DNA from: Saccharopolyspora elongata | GTDB lineage: Bacteria > Actinomycetota > Actinomycetes > Mycobacteriales > Pseudonocardiaceae | Assembly (NCBI RefSeq): GCF_004348985.1 | Contig: NZ_SMKW01000076.1 | Location: 1 to 46,480, forward strand | DNA: 46,480 nucleotides | Direction: 5' to 3' | Shown: in pieces, positions 40,212 to 46,480 of the stretch | Numbering within the stretch: the first letter of the stretch is position 1 | Layout of the letters: every line of letters starts with the position of its first letter | Notes under the pieces: model-generated | Seen by the model: only the letters and a program-made list of their open reading frames with translations | The model's database searches: none | Told to the model about the DNA's origin: nothing | Translations under genes and position numbers: made by a program

Positions 40212-40883
40212 TCACGCGGGGCCGGGCACCCCCTGGAATCGCGGGAGGGCGACCGCGAGGGCCGCGAGCCAACCGAAGCCGACGACGAGGGTCAGGCGTT
40301 GGAGGAGGCCACCGACCGGCATGAGCACCGGATTCTGGGCGAACCCGGCGCCGGCCAGCGCGAACCCGATGAGGAACACGACCGCGGTGCCGATCGAATA
40401 GACGGCCCAAGCCCGATGACCGGTGCGGGCGAGGCGGTAGCCGACCACGCAGCAAGCCGCGGGCAGCGCCGTGAACACCGGTGTCGAGAAGAGGTCGTGC
40501 AGCACACCGCGCGTGGTCCGCACGGCGGTCACCGGCGGCGTGCCCGGCGGGTAGCCGCTGATCGGGTCCGCCGCGAAAAACCCGGCGCCGATCAGCCCGA
40601 CTCCCACCAGCCCGATCAGCACCGGCGCCCAGCGTCCACCGCCCAGCCTCCGCAGCGCGGGCCGCAGTCCGGCGGCGAAGGCGAGGACCAGCAGGCCGGT
40701 GACGATGAAGTTCACCGCCTGCATCCAGCCGGACTCCCCGATCGACAGGGAACTCACCGGATGCCGCAGCGGGCTGTAGTCCGCCCGGAACGCGCCCTCC
40801 ACCAGGAACAGCACCACGAACAGCACCACGCCGACCGCACCGCAACCGAGCAACACCCGCTCGAAGCGCCGAATCCCCGCCAT
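40212..40883 (-). CDS. DUF998 membrane protein
   Basis: A 223-aa protein with six hydrophobic segments (for example LLGCGAVGVVLFVVLFLVEG, VNFIVTGLLVLAFAAGL, TALPAACCVVGYRLA). RHPVSSLSIGESGWMQ after the first helix is a DUF998 hallmark, as is FAADPISGYPPGTP. The start MAGIRRFERVLLG at 40883 puts the first helix near the N-terminus; a longer reading would run back through a hairpin. Function is unknown. The gene is bracketed by two near-identical hairpins. Confidence 0.85.
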   Translation of the reverse strand: MAGIRRFERVLLGCGAVGVVLFVVLFLVEGAFRADYSPLRHPVSSLSIGESGWMQAVNFIVTGLLVLAFAAGLRPALRRLGGGRWAPVLIGLVGVGLIGAGFFAADPISGYPPGTPPVTAVRTTRGVLHDLFSTPVFTALPAACCVVGYRLARTGHRAWAVYSIGTAVVFLIGFALAGAGFAQNPVLMPVGGLLQRLTLVVGFGWLAALAVALPRFQGVPGPA

Positions 40884-40975
40884 GGCGGCACAGCCTACGC
40901 CGGTGCTGCAATGTCCATGAACATCCTGACCAGGTGTGCTTCGCCCGACATGCCGGCTCCTGTGGACAACTTCCG

Positions 40976-41017
40976 CAATTTCAATGGAAATCGGAGGTCC
41001 GATTTCCATTGAAATTG
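40976..41017. repeat. Hairpin repeat upstream of the DUF998 gene
   Basis: CAATTTCAATGGAAATCGGA (40976-40995) and its perfect complement (40998-41017) are separated by 2 nt. An extra CTT/AAG pairing extends it with a CCG bulge. It lies 43 nt past the MFS stop and 93 nt before the DUF998 start, so it could end the MFS transcript. Confidence 0.85.
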
Positions 41018-41060
41018 AAGACCTGAGGCGTGAATGCCGCGCCCGCAGGGGTTCCGGGCG

Positions 41061-42296
41061 CTACTGGAGGGCTTCGCCCTTGCGGTCCGGGAGCAGGAAC
41101 ATCATCAGCATGTCCGCCGCGTACAGCACCGCGAGGAAGGCGATGGCGACCGCGAAGCTGGACGACTGGGCGATCAGCGCGAACACGATCGGCGCGAATC
41201 CGCCGACCGCGCGCCCGAGGTTGAACAGCACGTTCTCGGCGGTCGCACGCGCCGCCGTCGGGTACAGCTCGGCCATCAGCGCCCCGTAGCCGCCGAGCAT
41301 GCCGTTGACGAACACGCCCATGACCGCACCGCCGACGAGCAGCGCGTACTGATCGGTGAGCTGGCTGTAGCCCAGCACCGACAGGATCGCCCCGGCCTGG
41401 AAGATCCAGAACGTGCGGCGGCGGCCGATCCGGTCCGCGAGCTGCCCGAAGATCCACATGCCCGCGGCCATGCCCAGCACCGTCACCGCGGTCCAGGTGC
41501 CGGATTTGGTGAGGCTGAACCCGAACTGCTTGGACAGGTAGGTCGGCAGCCAGGTCATGATGCCGTAGTAGCCGAAGGTCTGCACCGAGCACAGCACCAG
41601 CAGCGCGATGCTCGACCGCGTCGTCCGCGCGTCGGCGAACAGCAGCCGCAGCGGGAAGCGCCGCCGGTCGCGCTCGATCTTGGTGAACGCCTCCGGTTCG
41701 GCGAGCCGGTTGCGGAGCAGGAAAGCGATCAACGCGGGGATCGCGCCGATCACGAACAGCGTTCGCCAGCCCCACGCGGTCACGATCGGCCCGGCCGCCA
41801 GCGTGCCGATCAGCACGCCCGCCTGGCCTCCGACGCCGACCAGCGACGTGGCCCGCGCCCGCATCTTCGCCGGCCAGGTCTCGGCGACCAGCGCCATGCC
41901 CACGCCGAACTCGCCGCCGAGCCCGACTCCCGCGATGAACCGGTAGATCGCCAGGTCGAGGTATCCCTGCGCCAGCGCGGTGAGGCCGGTGAACACCGCG
42001 AACAGGATCACCGACCAGGTCAGCGTCCGGACCCTGCCGAAGTAGTCGCCCAGGATGCCGAACAGCACGCCGCCGAGCACCGCACCGATGAGCGTCACCG
42101 TGGCCAGCGAGCCCGCCTCGGTCTGGGACAGCCCGACGTCGAGGCTGATCGCGGTCAGCGCGACGCCGAGGATGAGGTTGTCCATCCCGTCGATGCCGTA
42201 GCCGACCGCGGACGCGACCATCGCCTGCTTCGCGTAGCGGCTCGGTCGCTCATCGGAACTGCCCTGTTCGCGGGCAGGCGTCACCTGTCGGCCCAT
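41061..42296 (-). CDS. MFS transporter, metabolite:H+ symporter type (AAHS/sialate-like)
   Basis: A 411-aa twelve-helix protein with two copies of the MFS loop motif (GILGDYFGRVRT and GQLADRIGRRRT) and VGLGGEFGVGMALVAETWPA, typical of the aromatic acid/sugar-acid symporter group. ATG 42296 has AGGAG. It is divergent from the uridine phosphorylase across a 186-nt gap containing a palindrome, so transport of a nucleoside or a related compound is possible, though the family mostly moves organic acids. Confidence 0.9.
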   Translation of the reverse strand: MGRQVTPAREQGSSDERPSRYAKQAMVASAVGYGIDGMDNLILGVALTAISLDVGLSQTEAGSLATVTLIGAVLGGVLFGILGDYFGRVRTLTWSVILFAVFTGLTALAQGYLDLAIYRFIAGVGLGGEFGVGMALVAETWPAKMRARATSLVGVGGQAGVLIGTLAAGPIVTAWGWRTLFVIGAIPALIAFLLRNRLAEPEAFTKIERDRRRFPLRLLFADARTTRSSIALLVLCSVQTFGYYGIMTWLPTYLSKQFGFSLTKSGTWTAVTVLGMAAGMWIFGQLADRIGRRRTFWIFQAGAILSVLGYSQLTDQYALLVGGAVMGVFVNGMLGGYGALMAELYPTAARATAENVLFNLGRAVGGFAPIVFALIAQSSSFAVAIAFLAVLYAADMLMMFLLPDRKGEALQ

Positions 42297-42443
42297 TCGA
42301 CGACTCCTGGTCTGCGGAAGGGCACGGCGCGTTACGGTGCTAGATTTTCGCCGTGCGGATGCCGTGCATCAGCATCCACCGGGCTTCCCGGCGGGTAAAG
42401 GCCGAGGGCGCCCGACGAGGCGCGCATCACTCCCACCTGGACA

Positions 42444-42456
42444 GTCCATATTGGAC
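42444..42456. promoter_or_regulatory. Candidate operator between MFS and uridine phosphorylase genes
   Basis: GTCCA at 42444-42448 and TGGAC at 42452-42456 around TAT form a perfect 13-bp palindrome, 27 nt before the phosphorylase ATG, in an AT-rich patch. Site and symmetry fit a repressor operator. Confidence 0.4.
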
Positions 42457-42482
42457 ATACGACGCATTTCGGAGGATCGCTC

Positions 42483-43256
42483 ATGGCGCGCCGGGCCGCG
42501 GATCCCTGGGACGGTGACCGGCCGCCGCACCTCCCGTGCCGCCGCGGGGAACTGCCGGAGATCTGCCTGCTGCCGGGCGATCCGGCGCGGGTGGACCTCG
42601 CCGCCGAGGTGCTGAGCTCCTTCCGCGTCCTCGGGCAGAACCGGGAATTCCGCGCCGGCACCGGGCTTTTCGACGGGGTCGAGATCGGCGTCTGCTCTTC
42701 CGGGATCGGCGGCCCGTCCACCGAGATCGCGCTCGTGGAACTGGCCGGGCTGGGCGTGCGCACGGTGATCCGCATCGGAGGCATGGGCGCGATGCGCCCG
42801 GAGATCGAGCCCGGCACGCTCGGCATCGTGCGGCGCGCCCGGCGCGAGAGCGGCGCGGCGCGCCACTACTTACCGGACGGGGACGCGGTGCCCACGCCGG
42901 CCGTCGCCGAGGCGCTGGCCACCGCCGCGCGGCAACTCGCCCGGCCGTCCCGCCCGATCACCGTGCTGTCGACCGACTCCTACTACCTCGGCCAGGGCCG
43001 ACCGCTGCCGCGCTGGGAGGACCGCGCCGCGGAACGCATCCGCGAGGTGGAGCGGTCCGGCGTCGACGGAATGGACATGGAGGCCGAAACCGTGCTCGCC
43101 GTCGGGCGCGCGGTCGGCCTGTCGGTCGGAGCGGTCCTCGCGGTGCACGCCAACCGCGCCACCGACGCGTGGCTGGAGGACTACCGCGATCCGCAGCTGG
43201 ACGTCGTGCGGGTCGCGGCGACCGCGGCCACGATCCTCGCCGGGCAGGCCTCCTAG
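42483..43256 (+). CDS. Uridine phosphorylase-type nucleoside phosphorylase, with a TTA codon
   Basis: A 257-aa member of the NP-I family. LPGDPARVD (phosphate site), SSGIGGPSTEIALVEL, RIGGMGAMRPEI and the base/ribose block GMDMEAETVL are all present. It splits a pyrimidine nucleoside with phosphate to base and ribose-1-phosphate. The ATG has GGAGG at good spacing. An in-frame TTA leucine codon at 42870-42872 makes expression likely to depend on bldA, unusual for a salvage enzyme. Divergent from an MFS transporter. Confidence 0.9.
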   Translation: MARRAADPWDGDRPPHLPCRRGELPEICLLPGDPARVDLAAEVLSSFRVLGQNREFRAGTGLFDGVEIGVCSSGIGGPSTEIALVELAGLGVRTVIRIGGMGAMRPEIEPGTLGIVRRARRESGAARHYLPDGDAVPTPAVAEALATAARQLARPSRPITVLSTDSYYLGQGRPLPRWEDRAAERIREVERSGVDGMDMEAETVLAVGRAVGLSVGAVLAVHANRATDAWLEDYRDPQLDVVRVAATAATILAGQAS

Positions 43257-43411
43257 AGCCGTCCGGGCCGCTTCCGGACTCCTGAAAGAGCGCTCCAGAA
43301 AGGCCCCGGGCAAGCTCCCCGAAGGCGCACGGCAGGCGGCGGTTTCGCGCGAAAACGGCGCGGCAGACCGCGAGCAGCCTTCGCAGTGGCCCGAAGCGCT
43401 CACGGCACGGG

Positions 43412-44899
43412 TCAGGCGGCGGTTTCGTAGGCGTGGGCGACGCGGTAGAGCGTCGCTTCGTCCCAGTGGCGGCCGATGAGCATCATGCCGATCGGCAGGC
43501 CGTCACCGCTCCCGCAGGGCAGGCTCAGCGCCGGGTGGCCGGTCGCGTCGAACGGCGCGACGTTGCCGATCATCTCGAACGAGCGCCGCACGATCAGCTC
43601 GCGCGGGCCGTCCGCGGCCGGCAGCGGCGTCGCCTTCATCGGCAGCGTCGGCATGACCAGCACGTCGAACTCCGCCAGCGCCGCGTCGTAGGCCGCGGTC
43701 AGGACGCGGGCCAGGTTCTGCGCCTTCGCGTAGGTGGTGCCGCCGTAGCGGCGCCGGAACAGGTTCCCGGCCAGCATCGACGCCTTCAGCGACTCGCTGA
43801 AGGCGTCGGCCCGGTCCTGCCAGCCGCGCATCGCGGTCATCAGGCTCGTCACGTACTTGCCGCGCCAGTTCATGCCGAACCCGTTGCCCAGCAGCATCTG
43901 CCACACCGCCCCTTCCAGGGCGATCGGGCTCCAGATCGCCACTCCCGAGCTGTGCAGCGGCACCGATGTCTCCGCGACCTTCGCGCCCAGCCCGGCCAGC
44001 ACGCCCGCCGCCTCGCGGACCGCCTCGTCCACGTCGGATTCGGCGCCGGCCGTGCCGAATCCCTCGCGCACCAGGCCGATGCGCAGGCCACCGCAATCAC
44101 CGGTGAGCGCCCGCGTGTAGGTGTCGGTGCGGGTTGCGGTCTGGCGCGGATCGAGCCCGTCCGGGCCGGCGATCGCCTCCAGCACAAGTGCGTTGTCGGC
44201 GACGTTGGCGGTGATCGGCCCGGCGTGGTCGATGGTGGCCTCGATCGGCATGATCCCGGTGTAGGGCACCAGTCCGTGCGTCGGCTTCATCCCGACCACG
44301 CCGCACCACGACGACGGGATCCGGATGGAACCGCCCTGGTCGCCGCCGATGGCCAGGTCCACCTCGCCCGCGGCGACCAGCGCCGCCGAGCCCGAGGAAG
44401 AGCCGCCGGCGGAGTGCGTCGGTTTGTGCGGGTTGCGGACCGGCCCGTCGGCGCCGGTGTGCGAGCCGCCGGAGAAGCAGAGGAACTCGCAGTGCGCCTT
44501 CCCGGCGATGGTGGCGCCCGCGTCGAGCAGCCGCGTCACCACCGTCGCGTCGACGTCCGGGACGTAGCCCTTCAGCGTCGACGAACCGTTCATCATCGGC
44601 ACCCCGGCCAGGCAGATGTTGTCCTTGAGCGCGACGGTGCGGCCCGCCAGCGGCCCGTCGTCGCGGGTGCGCAGCTCGGTGCGCGCGTACCACGCGCCCA
44701 ACGGGTTGTCGCCGGGCTCGCTCCACTGCCGCGGCGGGATTTCGGCGACCGGCTCCTCGAACGCGTCCACCACGCGGTACGCCTCGACGTTCGCCGCGAT
44801 GAGCGCCAGGTACGAATCCGTTGTCGCGTCGTCCAGTTCGAGCCCCAGTTCGGCTGCCGCGGCTTGCAGTTCGGCCCGATCGGGATCCGGCACGGCCAT
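43412..44899 (-). CDS. Amidase (amidase-signature family)
   Basis: A 495-aa hydrolase with the Ser-cisSer-Lys triad: Lys in VALKDNICLAG, the second Ser in AGGSSSGSAAL and the nucleophile in GGDQGGSIRIPSSWCG. The N-terminal helical region and FRRRYGGTTYAKAQNL late insert are normal for actinobacterial amidases acting on small aliphatic or aromatic amides. ATG 44899 has GAGGT. The 155-nt gap to the phosphorylase contains only short hairpins (GTCCGG/CCGGAC at 43261-43279). Substrate is not evident. Confidence 0.92.
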   Translation of the reverse strand: MAVPDPDRAELQAAAAELGLELDDATTDSYLALIAANVEAYRVVDAFEEPVAEIPPRQWSEPGDNPLGAWYARTELRTRDDGPLAGRTVALKDNICLAGVPMMNGSSTLKGYVPDVDATVVTRLLDAGATIAGKAHCEFLCFSGGSHTGADGPVRNPHKPTHSAGGSSSGSAALVAAGEVDLAIGGDQGGSIRIPSSWCGVVGMKPTHGLVPYTGIMPIEATIDHAGPITANVADNALVLEAIAGPDGLDPRQTATRTDTYTRALTGDCGGLRIGLVREGFGTAGAESDVDEAVREAAGVLAGLGAKVAETSVPLHSSGVAIWSPIALEGAVWQMLLGNGFGMNWRGKYVTSLMTAMRGWQDRADAFSESLKASMLAGNLFRRRYGGTTYAKAQNLARVLTAAYDAALAEFDVLVMPTLPMKATPLPAADGPRELIVRRSFEMIGNVAPFDATGHPALSLPCGSGDGLPIGMMLIGRHWDEATLYRVAHAYETAA

Positions 44900-44980
44900 C
44901 GCTACCTCCCACGTCGCGGACCTGGCGAGGCTACGCAGAAGACCGCTGGTGGCGGTAGATCTTCCCGGGTGACAACGGGA

Positions 44981-45997
44981 TCAGTGGTGGTGCGCGACCA
45001 GCTCGTGCTCGGCGCCCGCCGGGTGGGCGTGGATGGTCGCGCCGCCGAGCCGCGGCAGGGCGTGCCGCAGGCGGTGCTCGGCGTCGTGCGCAACGCGGTG
45101 CGCGTCGGCGAGGCTGAGTTCCGGGGCGACGTCCAGTTCGGCCTCCGCGTGCAGTTCGTGGCCGATCCAGCGCATCCGCAGCCCGCCCACCGCGCGCACC
45201 CCGGGCGCCCCGGCCAGCGCGAGCTCCGCCCGGCCGACCAGCTCCGGATCCACCGCGTCGAGCACCCGGCCGAGGACTTCCTTGGCCGAGCCCCAGAGCA
45301 CCATGGCGATCGCCGCCGTGATCAGCAGCCCGATCGCCGGGTCCGCCCAGCGCCAGCCCAGCGCGGCACCGCCGGCCGAGCCGAGCACGGCGAGGCTGGT
45401 GAAACCGTCGGTGCGCGCGTGCAGCCCGTCGGCGACCAGGGCGGCCGAGCCGATCTCCCGGCCCACCCGGATGCGGTAGCGGGCGACCAGCTCGTTGCCG
45501 GCGAAGCCCAGCAGCCCGGCCGCCGCGAGCCAGCCCAAGTGCTCGACCTGCTGCGGGTCGACCATCCGCCGGATCGCCTCCCAGCCCGCCAGCGCCGCCG
45601 ACGCCGCGATCACCGCGAGCACGACGAGTCCGGCGAGGTCTTCGGCGCGGCCGAGCCCGTAGGTGAAGCGGCGGGTCGCCGCGCGCCGGGCGAGCAGGAA
45701 GGCGACCGCGATCGGCACCGCGGTCAGCGCGTCGGCGAAGTTGTGCAGGGTGTCGCCGAGCAGCGCGACGGAGCCGGTGAGGGCCACCAGCACGGCCTGC
45801 CCGATGGCGGTGACCAGCAGCGCCGCGAAGGATATCCACAGCGCCCGCATGCCCTTGCGGCTGGCCGCCAGCGGCCCGTCCACGACGTCGGCGGCGTCGT
45901 GGCTGTGCGGCGTCACCGCGTGCTTCAACCCCGCCCAAGCGCTGCGGTGTCCATGTCCATGGCCGTGGCCGTGGTGTGGAGGCTTCCCGGAATCCAC
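44981..45997 (-). CDS. Cation diffusion facilitator (zinc/metal exporter)
   Basis: A 338-aa CDF transporter. The N-terminus is His-rich (HHGHGHGHGH), then six membrane helices: ALLGDTLHNFADALT carries the HxxxD metal site in helix 2 and ALVADGLHARTDGFTSL the second in helix 5. A cytoplasmic C-terminal metal domain (IGHELHAEAELDVAPEL) and a His tail HHH follow. The GTG at 45997 has a strong GGAGGAGG; the longer ATG form does not. It exports zinc or a similar divalent metal. The amidase starts 81 nt downstream. Confidence 0.93.
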   Translation of the reverse strand: MDSGKPPHHGHGHGHGHRSAWAGLKHAVTPHSHDAADVVDGPLAASRKGMRALWISFAALLVTAIGQAVLVALTGSVALLGDTLHNFADALTAVPIAVAFLLARRAATRRFTYGLGRAEDLAGLVVLAVIAASAALAGWEAIRRMVDPQQVEHLGWLAAAGLLGFAGNELVARYRIRVGREIGSAALVADGLHARTDGFTSLAVLGSAGGAALGWRWADPAIGLLITAAIAMVLWGSAKEVLGRVLDAVDPELVGRAELALAGAPGVRAVGGLRMRWIGHELHAEAELDVAPELSLADAHRVAHDAEHRLRHALPRLGGATIHAHPAGAEHELVAHHH

Positions 45998-46166
45998 GTG
46001 ACCTCCTCCGGTCCGGCGAGCGGGGCACCCCGAACGATAGGCCGCCGACCAGGCATGCGACAACGCTGCTACTGGGAATCAGTTGCAGGAGAATGCCTTT
46101 TGCGGAAACCCATCACGTCCAAAGTGGACCTCTCACCGTCGGGGGTGCGGACCCGGCGCGCCTCCC

Positions 46167-46480
46167 TTAGCGGAGTCGGCGCACTGCGGCACTGCCGCCG
46201 ATCAGCAGGAGCAGCGCGGCGAGGGCCCAGCGACGCTTCTCCTCGGTGTCGTGGCCAACGGTCCCGCCGCCCCGTTCCGGCGTCGTCGGCGCGTAACCGC
46301 CCGGTTCCGGCAGCGGCGGAGGCAAGAGCGGCGGCGGAGGCGGAACCGTTCTGCTCGGAGGCGCCGGGCGCCGGCTGGGCGGCGCCGAAGTCGGGGACGG
46401 GGTGGGCAGCGGCGTCGATGGCGTCGTGGATGCGGTCGTGGACGGCGTCGGGGTCGTGGTCGGCTGGGGTGGCGGAGGAG
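46167..46480 (-). CDS. C-terminus of a Pro/Thr-rich membrane-anchored surface protein (partial)
   Basis: The minus strand is open from the window edge to a TAA at 46167-46169. It reads as a Thr/Pro/Ser-rich stretch (PTTTPTPSTTASTTPSTPLP), a proline run (VPPPPPLLPPPLPEPGGYAP), then one membrane helix (WALAALLLLIGGSAAV) and the positive tail RRLR. This is the wall-spanning stalk and C-terminal anchor of an exported protein whose start lies past the window. The helix is too far from LPEPG for a usual sortase signal. Its main domain is unseen. Confidence 0.7.
   Translation of the reverse strand, partial: PPPPQPTTTPTPSTTASTTPSTPLPTPSPTSAPPSRRPAPPSRTVPPPPPLLPPPLPEPGGYAPTTPERGGGTVGHDTEEKRRWALAALLLLIGGSAAVRRLR

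Noticed and set aside
43343..43360. GTTTCGCGCGAAAAC palindrome between phosphorylase and amidase genes
   Set aside because: Short and easily formed in GC-rich DNA; could be a terminator but not distinctive.

Overview
The window is high-GC actinomycete DNA. Gene style (class-typical P450/ferredoxin pairs, long GC-rich intergenic hairpins, GTG/TTG starts, rare TTA codons) and the many secondary-metabolism genes suggest a Pseudonocardiaceae member such as Saccharopolyspora. The genus is inferred from general character, not from a marker gene.

Region 1 (1-13.7 kb) is the right end of a modular type I polyketide cluster. It holds the 3' end of a PKS gene (tail of one ACP, then a complete fully reducing terminal module KS-AT-DH-ER-KR-ACP-TE, AT of methylmalonyl type), a class III aminotransferase starting 16 nt downstream, a P450, a SAM methyltransferase, a second P450 translationally coupled to a 3Fe-4S type ferredoxin, and an SDR. 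These look like release and tailoring genes. Region 2 (13.8-20.2 kb) begins with an IS5-like remnant whose inverted ends enclose a VOC-fold gene. It is followed by a small aryl-acid cluster: an O-methyltransferase-fold protein lacking the usual catalytic His, a fused aminodeoxychorismate synthase (pabAB, PIKGT motif), and divergently a 34-aa small protein coupled to a stand-alone aryl-AMP ligase. The ligase lacks the residues that normally read the 2-hydroxyl of DHB or salicylate, which suggests 4-aminobenzoate or a similar substrate. Whether this set feeds the PKS is not decided by the sequence.

Region 3 (20.3-28.2 kb) is mostly ordinary accessory genes (aldo/keto reductase, SRPBCC, GntR regulator with a zinc dehydrogenase, DUF899, GtrA, MFS). 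Two diverged copies of a ~220-nt structured repeat lie in convergent intergenic gaps at 8.55-8.77 kb and 24.55-24.77 kb in opposite orientation. Their stems show compensatory base changes, so they look like a structured RNA or a mobile RNA-like element.

Region 4 (28.3-38.1 kb) is the most unusual part. A tightly packed minus-strand operon encodes a FecCD-type importer (permease, ATPase, lipoprotein binding protein), a cysteine-synthase/SbnA-like PLP enzyme, an ATP-grasp ligase, an MFS exporter and an acyl-CoA-dehydrogenase-fold flavoenzyme. This reads as a make-export-reimport system for a small amino-acid-derived chelator or other amide. A methyltransferase gene just upstream on the same strand is broken by an 8-bp tandem duplication, and a SigC-like ECF sigma/anti-sigma pair is divergent from it.

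Region 5 (38.1-46.5 kb) holds housekeeping-like genes: zinc alcohol dehydrogenase, PPOX flavin/F420 protein, DUF998, MFS transporter divergent from a uridine phosphorylase, amidase, CDF metal exporter, and the C-terminus of a Pro/Thr-rich membrane-anchored protein cut by the window edge. Perfect AT-rich hairpins flank the DUF998 gene.
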